Assembly (NCBI RefSeq): GCF_022829515.1
Contig: NZ_JAKSYL010000243.1
Location: 1-64,000 of the forward strand
Source: Methylobacterium sp. J-048
GTDB taxonomy: Bacteria; Pseudomonadota; Alphaproteobacteria; Rhizobiales; Beijerinckiaceae
Direction: 5' to 3'
Length of the DNA stretch: 64,000 nucleotides
Shown: positions 35,164-43,670 of the stretch, piece by piece
Layout of the letters: each line of letters opens with the position of its first letter
Numbering within the stretch: the first letter of the stretch is position 1
Translations under genes and position numbers: made by a program
Notes under the pieces: generated by a model
Seen by the model: the letters and a program-made list of their open reading frames with translations, nothing else
What the model was told of the DNA's origin: nothing
Database searches by the model: none

Positions 35164-36450
35164 ATGAAGGCGCAAGACCCAGCGCAGGGCGGCCCCAAGG
35201 ACATCCCCCCGCCCCCCGGCAAGGGTCCGTTTCTCATCGTGGGGCTGATCGCGCTGGGCCTGCTCGGCTACGGCGCCTACAATCACTGGCAGCGGGACGT
35301 CGAGGCGACCGCGACGCTGGAGCGGATCAAGACCCTGGTGCCCCAGGTCCGCACGGTCGTGGCGGAGCGCGCGGACGGTCCCCTCGATCTCACGCTGCCC
35401 GGCGAGACCCAGCCCTTCACCACTGCGGCGATCGCGGCCCGCGCCACCGGCTACATCGCCGAGCGGCGGGTCGATATCGGCTCCCGGGTCAAGGTCGGGG
35501 ACCTGCTCCTGCGCATCGCCGCCCCGGAACTCGACCAGCAGCTCGTCCAGGCCGAGGCGCAGGTCGGCCAGCTGAAGGCGCAGCTGCTCCAGGCCCAGGC
35601 GCAGGTCGAGCAGGCCCGCGCCAACGTCAACCTCGCCAACCTGACCAACAACCGCACCGCGACGCTCGCCGTCCAGGGCTGGGCGTCGCGCCAGAACGCC
35701 GACACCTCCCAGGCCGGCGTGCTCTCGCAGGCCGCGACCCTGGCGGCCGCCGAGGCGGGGGTGAAGGTCGCCACCGCCAACATCGCGTCGCAGGAAGCGG
35801 CGGTGGACCGACTGAAGGCGCTGACCGCATTCGAGCGGGTGGTGGCGCCGTTCGACGGCGTCGTCACGACCCGCAACGTCGATGTCGGCGATCTGGTCAA
35901 AGCCGACAATGGCGGCACGCCGCTGCTCAGCATGGACCAGGACAGTATCCTGCGCATTGCCGTGAACGTGCCCCAGAACGATGCGGTCGGGGTCAAGCCG
36001 GGCGTCCAGGCCGAGATCAGCGTGCCGCAGATCCCGGGACGCCGCTTCGGCGGCTTCGTCGAGCGCAGCTCGGCGGCGCTGAACGCCGCCTCGCGCACCC
36101 TGACGACGCAGGTCGACGTGCCGAACCCCGACCGGGCCCTGCGGGCGGGGCTCTACGCCGCCGTGACTCTGAAGATCCCGCGTACCGACGAGAGCGTCAC
36201 GGTCCCGGCCGAGGCGACGGTGTTCAACCGCAACGGCCTTCAGGTCGCGGAGGTCGGCGAGGACGACCGGGTGACGTGGCGGACGATCAAGGTGCGGCGC
36301 GATCTCGGGCGGGTGCTCGAACTCGAATCGGGCCTGGCCGCCGACAGCCACATCGTCTTCAGCCCGCCGCCGGAGCTGCGCGACGGTCAGACGATCGAGC
36401 GCGTGCCGCCGCCGCAGCCGGCCAAGCCGATCCGGGCTGCGGAGCGGTGA
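35164..36450 (+). CDS. Efflux RND transporter periplasmic adaptor subunit (orphan)
   Basis: 428 residues from ATG 35164. A proline-rich cytoplasmic start is followed by one membrane helix (about residues 20-36). Next comes the barrel-sandwich half PGETQPFTTAAIAARATGYI near residue 80, a coiled coil (about residues 125-205, QVEQARANVNLANL), the second half FDGVVTTRNVDVGDLV, and a C-terminal beta barrel. This is the HlyD/MFP architecture of RND pumps. No RND pump gene or TolC-like gene follows; instead repeats and a convergent cupredoxin gene do. Its partner must be elsewhere or lost. Confidence 0.9.
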   Translation: MKAQDPAQGGPKDIPPPPGKGPFLIVGLIALGLLGYGAYNHWQRDVEATATLERIKTLVPQVRTVVAERADGPLDLTLPGETQPFTTAAIAARATGYIAERRVDIGSRVKVGDLLLRIAAPELDQQLVQAEAQVGQLKAQLLQAQAQVEQARANVNLANLTNNRTATLAVQGWASRQNADTSQAGVLSQAATLAAAEAGVKVATANIASQEAAVDRLKALTAFERVVAPFDGVVTTRNVDVGDLVKADNGGTPLLSMDQDSILRIAVNVPQNDAVGVKPGVQAEISVPQIPGRRFGGFVERSSAALNAASRTLTTQVDVPNPDRALRAGLYAAVTLKIPRTDESVTVPAEATVFNRNGLQVAEVGEDDRVTWRTIKVRRDLGRVLELESGLAADSHIVFSPPPELRDGQTIERVPPPQPAKPIRAAER

Positions 36451-36773
36451 TGGAGGCCAGGTGGTCGGGCCGCGGGCGTATGTCCCCGGCGCCCCTCCTC
36501 CAGCCCACCCCCCTCATCCTGAGGCGACGGAGCGAAGCGGAGCCCTCCTTCGAGGCTGCTGCGCAGCACTTCAGGATCAAGGGCGGATGGGATTGATCTT
36601 TTGGCGTCCGTCGGGCGGCACCCTCCTCAGCTGCTCCCACCGTCATTGCGAGCGCAGCGAAGCAACCCAGGGAAACGCTACATGCGGATAGCACGCGCTG
36701 CCCTAGGTTGCTTCGCTGCGCTCGCAATGACGGCGGAGGCTCAATTGCGGATCGCGTCCCCTACAAACGGGTC
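36451..36773. repeat. Repeat-filled spacer downstream of the efflux adaptor
   Basis: 323 bp without a gene. At 36512-36582 is a half-size copy of the CTCATCCTGAGGCGACGGAGCG repeat, ending in CTTCAGGATCAAGGG. At 36640-36733 a perfect 28-bp inverted repeat (CCGTCATTGCGAGCGCAGCG continuing to AGCAACC, and its reverse complement) encloses 38 bp. It extends to 32 bp with one mismatch. Confidence 0.85.
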
Positions 36774-37151
36774 TCAATTCACCCGCACCACCAGCTTCAT
36801 CTTCGGATGAATACCGCAGAGGACCTGAAACGTCCCTCGCTCGGTGAAGGTGACCGGCGTGCGGCTGCCCGGCTCTTGGTCGCCGGAATCGAAGCTGAAC
36901 GTGTCGGATTCGACGAATACGTGATGCAGCAGGTCGCTGTCGTCGTTGACGAACATCACCGTCTCGCCCCGGCTCAAAGCGATGTTGCCCGGCTGAAACG
37001 CCCGGCCCTTCTGCGACACCAGCAGCCCGGAGGCCTCGAGATTGCCGACCAGGACCAATCCGCAGGCCATCCCGAGGACCAAGGCGAGCGCTGCCGGGAG
37101 AACCGGCTTCCAGCGGAGCGATGCGGGTAAACTCGGCGCTGCGGGGGCCAT
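36774..37151 (-). CDS. Cupredoxin-domain protein
   Basis: 125 residues. An N-terminal hydrophobic helix (about residues 17-37) is an anchor or signal. The cupredoxin fold follows, with probable copper ligands His76 or His77 in DLLHHVFV and Cys112, His115 and Met118 in CGIHPKM. The C-x2-H-x2-M spacing fits small plastocyanin-like proteins. It is probably a periplasmic electron carrier or copper-handling protein. Its gene is convergent with the efflux adaptor and divergent from the GGDEF/EAL gene; neither gives a clear partner. Confidence 0.88.
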   Translation of the reverse strand: MAPAAPSLPASLRWKPVLPAALALVLGMACGLVLVGNLEASGLLVSQKGRAFQPGNIALSRGETVMFVNDDSDLLHHVFVESDTFSFDSGDQEPGSRTPVTFTERGTFQVLCGIHPKMKLVVRVN

Positions 37152-37406
37152 GCTGTTCCTCGGATTCGCGAGCGCCGAACTTGTATCCGCAGCGGCGGCA
37201 AGCGTTCGAGCCCGGTTAGACTAGAGGGAAGTTTATTGAGAAATCATTTTCACGATGCCTCGCGTTCCAGCTCATCCGGCTGTTTCCGAGGTGATCGACC
37301 CGCCAAAACGATTATCGATGAGTCGAGCGAAGGATCGGCCGGCTAATCGAGCCTTAACATGTAGCAGTTACGGTTCACTCGACCTGTCATACGGCGGCCC
37401 GGTGCG

Positions 37407-40286
37407 ATGCGAGACCCCGAGAGAGCGACGGACGAACGGCCGCCAGCGGGTCTGATGCGCGTCGCGCACGGCGTGGCGGCACTGTCCACCACGATCCGCG
37501 GCCGGATCTTCGTCGCGTTCCTGGGCATGAGCGTGCTGTCGGGGGCGCTCGGGCTCTATGCCGTCGTTGCGATCTCGCATGTCGGGGCACTCGTCAATCG
37601 CACCTATGACGAGTCGCTGATGTCGATCAATTACGCCCGGGCGACCGCGGCGGATTTCGCCAAGATGCGCAGCGCCTTCGCACGCCGCACGCATGTCCGC
37701 GACGCCGCGGAGGCGGCCAAGCTCGATGCCGAGATCGCCGAGCTCTCGACGACGCTCTCCGAGGACCTGACCATCGCGGTCGAGCGTTCGCAGTCGGACC
37801 GGTCGGTGCGCACCGCCGGGGCCGTCCAGGCCGCGGTGGCCACCTGGGAAGAGATGCGCCGCGGCCTCGACCCGGCCACCGCCCGGCCCGAGCGCTGGGA
37901 CGCCCTCGACCACCAGGCCAACGCGGTCGACGGCCAGATCGAGCTCCTCGTCAACTATACCGCAGGCGACGGCTTCACCTTTCGGCAGGCAGCCCGGCAG
38001 CTCGTCGCCCGGGAGATGCACGTCAACGCCATCGTGGCCGGGCTGGCGGTGTTCGCCTGCGCGCTGATCGCCTGGCTGCTCAACCGCCGCATCACCGGGC
38101 CCCTGGCCGATGCCTCGGTGGCGGCGGAGCGGATCGCCAGCGGGCGCCTCGACGACCGGATCCCGGCCGGCGGCCGCGACGAACTCGGCAGCCTGCTCCG
38201 CTCGATGGCGGTGATGCGCGACAACATCCAGGCGATGATGCAGCGCGAGGTCAGCCAGCGCCGGGTGGCCGAGGCCCTGGTGACCGACGCGCTCCAGACC
38301 TCCCGCGAGGGCGTGGTCGTGGTCGATGCCGAGGGCGGGATCGCGCTCGCCAACGCCCAGGCGCTGCACTTCTTCGACGGGCTGGAGGCGGCGATCGCTT
38401 CCGGCGTGTCCCTGTCGCGCCCCGCCGACGCGGACGGCGCCTGCTCGACGAAGCTCGACGAGTGCTTCCGGGCGCTCGCCCGCGACGGAGAGATCCGCCT
38501 GGCAGACGGGCGCTGGCTGCGGGTGAGCCGCAGCGCCACCCAGCAGGGCGGCTTCGTCGCCGTGTGCAGCGACATCAGTCTGCTCAAGGAGCAGGAGGAC
38601 CGGCTGACCGCGACCAACCTGCGGCTCGACGCGGCCCTGGACAACATGTCCCAGGGACTCTGCCTCTACGACGCGCAGCATCGCCTGATGGTGGTGAACC
38701 GGCGCTACGGCGAGATCTACGGCTTGGCCTCCAATGCCGTCGTCCCGGGGATGTCGGCGCAGGACGTGCTGGCGGCCTGCCTGGCGGCCGGCAACCATCC
38801 GGGCAGCGACCTCGCCACCCTCCTCCGCCACGAGCACGAGGCCCATCGCGGCGGCATCTGGCATACGCAGTTCCAGGAACTGAGCAACGGCCGGACGGTC
38901 TCGATCGACCGGCGTGCGACCGCCGATGGCGGCTTCGTGGCGACCTACGAGGACGTCACCGAGCGCCGCCGCGCCGAGGCGCGCATCGCCTTCCTGGCGC
39001 ATCACGACACCGTCACGGGCCTGCTGAACCGGGAAGCACTCGGCCAGCAGATCGAGATGGCCGTGGCGCAAGCCGGGCGCGATTCGGGCTTTGCGGTCTT
39101 CGCCATCGACCTCGACGATTTCCGGCCGGTGAACGAGACCCTGGGCCACGGGGTCGGGGACGAATTGCTGGCGGCGGTGGGCGAGCGCCTCACCGCCTGC
39201 GTGCGCGAGATCGACTGCGTCGCCCGCCTGGGTGCCGACGAGTTCATCGTCGTTCAGCGCAACATCGACCGGCCCGAGGACGCCGCCGTCCTGGCGCGCC
39301 GAATCATCGAGGTGCTGAGCGCGCCCTACAGCCTGAGCAGCCACGAGATCAGCGTCGGCCTGACCATCGGCATCACCCTGGCGCCGGGCGACGGGGCGAG
39401 CTGCGAGAAGCTCCTGAAGAACGCCGAGGTCGCCCTCGACCGCGGCAAGACCGAGGCGCGCGGCTCGTTCCGGTTCTTCGAGCCCGAGATGGACGCCCGC
39501 CTCCAGACCCGGCGGATCCTGGAGCGGGATTTGCGCGACGCGCTCGCCCGCGAGGCGTTCGAGGTCTATTACCAGCCGATCTACAGCCTCGCCGCGGACC
39601 GGATCTGCGGCTTCGAGGCCCTGCTGCGCTGGGACCACCCGACCCGCGGCTTCGTCTCGCCGGCCGAGTTCATCCCGATTGCCGAAGAATTGGGCCTGAT
39701 CGTCCCGCTCGGGGAGTGGGTGCTGCGCCGGGCCTGCGAGGAGGCCGCCCGCTGGCCGGACGGGCTCAAGGTCGCGGTCAACGTCTCTGCGGTTCAGTTC
39801 ACGTCCGCGAGCCTCGTCACCGCGGTGCGCGAGGCCCTGCGTCGGACCGGCTTGCCCGGCCGCCGCCTGGAGCTGGAGATCACCGAATCGGTGCTGGTCG
39901 CCAATCCCGGCGCGACCACGGCGATCCTGCACAGCCTGAAGGCGCTCGGCGTGCGGGTCTCGATGGACGATTTCGGCACCGGCTACTCGTCGCTGAGCTA
40001 CCTGCGCAGCTTCCCGTTCGACAAGATCAAGATCGACCAGTCCTTCGTGCGCGACCTGTGCGTGAAGGATGGGACCGACTTCATCGTCCGCGCGGTGATC
40101 GGGCTGGGCGCCAGCCTCGGCATGACCACTACCGCCGAGGGCGTGGAGACGGAGGCGCAGCTCGCCCACCTGCGCGCCGAGGGCTGCGACGAGATCCAGG
40201 GCTACCTGATCAGCCGCGCGGTCCCGGTCTCCCAGGTCGGCGACGTGATCCAGCGCTGGAACGGCGCCACCCGGGCGATCGCCTGA
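37407..40286 (+). CDS. Membrane sensor with HAMP, PAS, degenerate GGDEF and EAL domains
   Basis: 959 residues. Two membrane helices (about residues 30-55 and 208-228) bracket a mainly helical periplasmic domain. A HAMP domain follows (residues 228-280), then two PAS-like domains (about 285-390 and 410-525), GGDEF (about 530-690) and EAL (about 700-950). The GGDEF signature reads GADEF (near residue 610), so cyclase activity is doubtful. The EAL domain keeps EALLRW (near 737), NVSAVQF, ELEITES, DDFGTGYSS and KIDQSF. It probably hydrolyses c-di-GMP. Stand-alone gene followed by a hairpin. Confidence 0.94.
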   Translation: MRDPERATDERPPAGLMRVAHGVAALSTTIRGRIFVAFLGMSVLSGALGLYAVVAISHVGALVNRTYDESLMSINYARATAADFAKMRSAFARRTHVRDAAEAAKLDAEIAELSTTLSEDLTIAVERSQSDRSVRTAGAVQAAVATWEEMRRGLDPATARPERWDALDHQANAVDGQIELLVNYTAGDGFTFRQAARQLVAREMHVNAIVAGLAVFACALIAWLLNRRITGPLADASVAAERIASGRLDDRIPAGGRDELGSLLRSMAVMRDNIQAMMQREVSQRRVAEALVTDALQTSREGVVVVDAEGGIALANAQALHFFDGLEAAIASGVSLSRPADADGACSTKLDECFRALARDGEIRLADGRWLRVSRSATQQGGFVAVCSDISLLKEQEDRLTATNLRLDAALDNMSQGLCLYDAQHRLMVVNRRYGEIYGLASNAVVPGMSAQDVLAACLAAGNHPGSDLATLLRHEHEAHRGGIWHTQFQELSNGRTVSIDRRATADGGFVATYEDVTERRRAEARIAFLAHHDTVTGLLNREALGQQIEMAVAQAGRDSGFAVFAIDLDDFRPVNETLGHGVGDELLAAVGERLTACVREIDCVARLGADEFIVVQRNIDRPEDAAVLARRIIEVLSAPYSLSSHEISVGLTIGITLAPGDGASCEKLLKNAEVALDRGKTEARGSFRFFEPEMDARLQTRRILERDLRDALAREAFEVYYQPIYSLAADRICGFEALLRWDHPTRGFVSPAEFIPIAEELGLIVPLGEWVLRRACEEAARWPDGLKVAVNVSAVQFTSASLVTAVREALRRTGLPGRRLELEITESVLVANPGATTAILHSLKALGVRVSMDDFGTGYSSLSYLRSFPFDKIKIDQSFVRDLCVKDGTDFIVRAVIGLGASLGMTTTAEGVETEAQLAHLRAEGCDEIQGYLISRAVPVSQVGDVIQRWNGATRAIA

Positions 40287-40290
40287 GGGG

Positions 40291-40320
40291 TCCCTCCCCC
40301 GTGCAGGGGGAGGGATTTGG
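40291..40320 (+). terminator. Hairpin after the EAL gene, terminator-like
   Basis: TCCCTCCCCC (40291-40300) and GGGGGAGGGA (40306-40315) form a perfect 10-bp stem with a 5-base loop, followed by TTTGG. It lies between two convergent genes. The stem belongs to the same CCTCCCC/GGGGAGG hairpin type as the atp-operon repeats. Confidence 0.6.
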
Positions 40321-40329
40321 CGGAGCGTC

Positions 40330-41712
40330 CTACTCCGCCGCGTCGAGGTGTGGGCGCTCGACGTGGCTGCGCTCGGCCTTGACCAGCTCAGCCGTGCGGA
40401 ACGCCACTTCCAGCGCCTGCTCCGCGTTGAGGCGCGGGTCGCAGTAGGTGTGGTAGCGGTCCTGCAGGTCGTCGGCGGTGAGCGCCCGGGCACCGCCGGT
40501 GCACTCGGTCACGTCCTTGCCGGTCATCTCGAGATGGATGCCGCCCGCGATCGTGCCCTCGGCCCGGTGGACGCCGAAGAAGCCCTCGATCTCCTGCATC
40601 ACCCGGTCGAACGGCCGGGTCTTGTAGCGGCCCGCCGAGACGGTGTTGCCGTGCATCGGGTCGCAGATCCAGACCACGGACCGCCCTTCCCGCTCGACCG
40701 CCCGGATCAGGCCCGGCAGGTGCTCACCGACCTTGTCGGCGCCGAACCGGCAGATCAGGCTGAGCCGGCCGGGCTCGTTCTCCGGGTTGAGCAGGTCGAT
40801 TAGCCGGATCAGGCCGTCCGCCTGCATGGACGGGCCGCATTTCAAGCCGATCGGGTTCTTGATCCCGCGGGCGTATTCGACGTGGGCGTGGTCCGGCTGC
40901 CGGGTGCGGTCGCCGATCCACAGCATGTGCCCGGAGGTCGCGTACCAATCGCCGGTGGTCGAGTCGACGCGGGTCAGCGCCTCCTCGTAGCCGAGCAGCA
41001 GAGCCTCGTGGCTGGTGTAGAAATCGGTGGTCCGCACCTCCGGATGCGTCTCCGGGTTGATGCCGATCGCCCGCATGAAGTCGAGCGCGTCGGTCATGCG
41101 GCCGGCGACATCCTGGTAGCGCGAGGATTGCGGCGAATCCTTCACGAAGCCCAGCATCCAGCGATGCGCGTTCTCCAGGTTGGCGTAGCCGCCGGTGGCG
41201 AAGGCGCGCAGCAGGTTGAGGGTCGCGGCCGATTGCCGGTAGGCCTCGAGCTGCCGGCGCGGGTCCGGAATGCGAGCCTCCTCGGTGAAGCCGATGCCGT
41301 TGACGATGTCGCCCCGGTAGCTCGGCAGGCTCACGCCATCGAGGGTTTCGGTGGGCGAGGAGCGCGGCTTGGCGAACTGCCCGGCGATGCGCCCGACCTT
41401 CACCACGGGCGAGCCGCCCGCGAAGGTCAGCACCATCGCCATCTGCAGGAACACCCGGAAGAAATCGCGGATGTTGTCGGCCGAATGCTCGTCGAAGCTC
41501 TCGGCGCAGTCGCCGCCCTGCAGCAGGAACGCCTCGCCCGCCGCGACGCGCGCGAGCGCCGCCTTCAGCTTGCGGGCCTCACCTGCAAAAACCAGCGGCG
41601 GAAAGCTCGCGATCTGGGTCTCGACCGTCTGCAGCGCCGCAGAATCCGGATAGGCGGGGACCTGCTGGATCGGCAGGGTCCGCCAGTTCTTCGGTGTCCA
41701 ACGCTCGGCCAT
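40330..41712 (-). CDS. Class II 3-deoxy-7-phosphoheptulonate (DAHP) synthase
   Basis: 460-residue plant/mycobacterial-type (class II) DAHP synthase, which condenses phosphoenolpyruvate and erythrose 4-phosphate as the first step of aromatic amino acid synthesis. It starts MAERWTPKNWRTLPIQQVP. Landmarks are LQGGDCAESF near residue 63 (metal Cys), GRIAGQFAKPRS, GLKCGPSM, VWICDPMHGNT and GGIHLEMTGKDVTEC. The metal ligands (Cys, His, Glu, Asp) appear present. Feedback control cannot be read. Apparently a single gene. Confidence 0.96.
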   Translation of the reverse strand: MAERWTPKNWRTLPIQQVPAYPDSAALQTVETQIASFPPLVFAGEARKLKAALARVAAGEAFLLQGGDCAESFDEHSADNIRDFFRVFLQMAMVLTFAGGSPVVKVGRIAGQFAKPRSSPTETLDGVSLPSYRGDIVNGIGFTEEARIPDPRRQLEAYRQSAATLNLLRAFATGGYANLENAHRWMLGFVKDSPQSSRYQDVAGRMTDALDFMRAIGINPETHPEVRTTDFYTSHEALLLGYEEALTRVDSTTGDWYATSGHMLWIGDRTRQPDHAHVEYARGIKNPIGLKCGPSMQADGLIRLIDLLNPENEPGRLSLICRFGADKVGEHLPGLIRAVEREGRSVVWICDPMHGNTVSAGRYKTRPFDRVMQEIEGFFGVHRAEGTIAGGIHLEMTGKDVTECTGGARALTADDLQDRYHTYCDPRLNAEQALEVAFRTAELVKAERSHVERPHLDAAE

Positions 41713-41912
41713 GACCTCTCTCCGCGCACGTTCGTCGTGCGATCGCGCATGACGCGCGAAGCGCGGCTTATAGAGAGGTTCCCGGATGCTTGCGAGGGGC
41801 GGATTCCTGAGGGCTGGCAGGAGCCTGAAGCAGAGTTGGGGCCTGGCTCCCGCAAAGCTCTATTCCCGCATCCGGCTCGGCGCGGCTTCCGAACCGCGAA
41901 ACCTGTTCGACC

Positions 41913-42233
41913 TCAAGCCTCGCCGTCCTCGACCTCGATCCCGTGCTCGGCCAAGATCCAGAAGATGGCTTCCAGATCCTCCGCGGAGACGTCCCGCGGC
42001 GGCAGGGCTTCCTCGAGGTCGTCGTAGGTCAGGCAGCGGCTGCGCTGCGTCTCCGCCTTGGCCAAGAGCCGGTCGATCGCCCGGCGGATGTCGGCGGGCA
42101 GTGCCTCATGGCTCGGGGCCCGGTAGCTGAAGGCCGGCCGCAAGGCATCGGCCAAGAGGCCGTCGATGATCGACTGACGCCGCGCGTGCGCGTCGTCCTC
42201 GCCGTTGTCCTTGCCTGCGCCCTGCTTGCCCAT
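41913..42233 (-). CDS. Stand-alone sigma-70 region 1.1-like protein
   Basis: 106 residues. A charged N-terminus is followed by a helical part (residues 20-60) and then RCLTYDDLEEALPPRDVSAE plus a closing stretch LEAIFWILAEHGIEVEDGEA. This closely resembles the start of RpoD-type sigma factors (region 1.1: YDDLNEALP, VSxEQIED, LSEMGINVVE). No core-binding (region 2) or promoter-binding (region 4) domain follows. It might bind RNA polymerase or mimic DNA as region 1.1 does. It lies 54 bp downstream of gor on the same strand. Confidence 0.82.
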   Translation of the reverse strand: MGKQGAGKDNGEDDAHARRQSIIDGLLADALRPAFSYRAPSHEALPADIRRAIDRLLAKAETQRSRCLTYDDLEEALPPRDVSAEDLEAIFWILAEHGIEVEDGEA

Positions 42234-42287
42234 GACCCTGATATGGCTCGGCTGCGCACCGCGTCGAGACCCCGCGACGTGCGGAAC

Positions 42288-43670
42288 TCAGCCGCTGCCC
42301 ACCGGATGCTTGGTCACCTCCGGCACCCGCATGGTAACCAGCTCCTCGGCCGCCGTGGGGTGGACCGCGATGGTCCGGTCGAAATCGGCCTTGGTGGCAC
42401 CCATGGTGACGGCGATGCCGACGGCCTGGATCACCTCGCCGGCATCGTGGCCGAAGATGTGAACGCCGACCACCCGGTCGCTGGCGCAATCGACCAGCAC
42501 CTTCATGAGGATCCGCTCCTCGCGGCCCGAGAGCGTCGCCTTCATCGGCCGGAAGCGCGCCTTATACACGTCGATCGTGCCGTAGATCTCCCGGGCGGTG
42601 GCTTCGGTATGGCCAACGATCCCGATTTCGGGCGTCGAGAACACGGCGGTCGGGATCAGCCGGTGATCGACGCAGGACGGCTTGCCGCCGTAGACCGTGT
42701 CGGCAAAGGCGTGGCCCTCGCGGATCGCCACCGGGGTCAGGTTGGCCCGGTTGGTGACGTCGCCGACCGCGTAGATCGAGGGGACCCGGGTCTGCGAATA
42801 GGCATCCACCGGGATCGCCCCGGCGGCGTCGGTCTCGATCCCGGCCTGGTCCAGGCCGAGCCCGGCGACGTTCGGTCGGCGGCCCGTCGCCACCAGGACC
42901 TGGTCGACCAGGATCTCGGAGCCGTCGTCGAGGCGCGCGCACAGGCCGTCGGCGTGCCGGTCGATCTGCGCCAGCGTCCGCCCGAGCCGCAGGTCCATGC
43001 GTTGGCCGTAAGCCTCGGCCAGGGCATCGCGAACCTCGTCGTCGAAGCCGCGCAGCAGCCTGTCGCCGCGGTGGAGCAGGGTCGTGCGGCTGCCGAGCGC
43101 CGCGAAGACGCCGGCGAACTCCACCGCGATATAGCCGCCGCCGATCACCAGGATGCGCGCGGGCAGGCTCTCCAGCTCGAACACCTCGTTCGAGGTGATC
43201 GCCAGCTCGATCCCCGGCACCGCGGGCTCCTTCACCGGGTGCGCGCCGACCGCGATCAAGATCCGCTCGGCCCGCACGACCCGGTCCGACCCGAGCAGGC
43301 GGATCGTATGCGGATCCTCGATCACGGCGCGCTCGGGCACGACGTCGACGCCGGCGCGCATCAGGTTGGTGTCGTAGATCCCTTCGAGGCGGGCCACCTC
43401 GGCGTCGCGGCGCCGCTTGAGCACGCTCCAGTCGAAGCGCGGCCGCTCGACCGTCCAGCCGAAGCCGGCGGCATCCTCGAACTCGTCGGCGAAGCGGCCG
43501 GCATAGACCATCAGCTTCTTCGGCACGCAGCCGCGGATCACGCAGGTGCCGCCGACCCGGTACTCCTCGGCCAGCATGACCCTGGCGCCGTAGCCGGCCG
43601 CGATCCGGGCGGCGCGGACGCCCCCCGAGCCGCCCCCGATGACGAAGAGGTCGACGTCGTAGGCGCTCAT
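42288..43670 (-). CDS. gor: Glutathione-disulfide reductase
   Basis: 460-residue flavoprotein reducing GSSG with NADPH. The N-terminal FAD motif is VIGGGSGGVRAARIAAGYG. The redox disulfide is Cys43/Cys48 in GGTCVIRGCVPKK. The NAD(P) motif ILVIGGGYIAVEFAG lies near residue 170. The C-terminal His-Glu pair is in AVHPTAAEELV. Its ATG overlaps the stop of the upstream O-antigen ligase-like gene by four bases, a coupling without obvious functional logic. Confidence 0.95.
   Translation of the reverse strand: MSAYDVDLFVIGGGSGGVRAARIAAGYGARVMLAEEYRVGGTCVIRGCVPKKLMVYAGRFADEFEDAAGFGWTVERPRFDWSVLKRRRDAEVARLEGIYDTNLMRAGVDVVPERAVIEDPHTIRLLGSDRVVRAERILIAVGAHPVKEPAVPGIELAITSNEVFELESLPARILVIGGGYIAVEFAGVFAALGSRTTLLHRGDRLLRGFDDEVRDALAEAYGQRMDLRLGRTLAQIDRHADGLCARLDDGSEILVDQVLVATGRRPNVAGLGLDQAGIETDAAGAIPVDAYSQTRVPSIYAVGDVTNRANLTPVAIREGHAFADTVYGGKPSCVDHRLIPTAVFSTPEIGIVGHTEATAREIYGTIDVYKARFRPMKATLSGREERILMKVLVDCASDRVVGVHIFGHDAGEVIQAVGIAVTMGATKADFDRTIAVHPTAAEELVTMRVPEVTKHPVGSG

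Noticed and set aside
37237..37252. A Fur- or RirA-like operator TGAGAAATCATTTTCA between the cupredoxin and GGDEF/EAL genes
   Set aside because: The palindrome is imperfect and the spacing (TGA-N10-TCA) differs from the RirA box. One site is too weak to support.
37368..40493. A 1041-codon open frame on the minus strand opposite the GGDEF/EAL gene
   Set aside because: Antisense shadow; the plus strand gene has complete domains.
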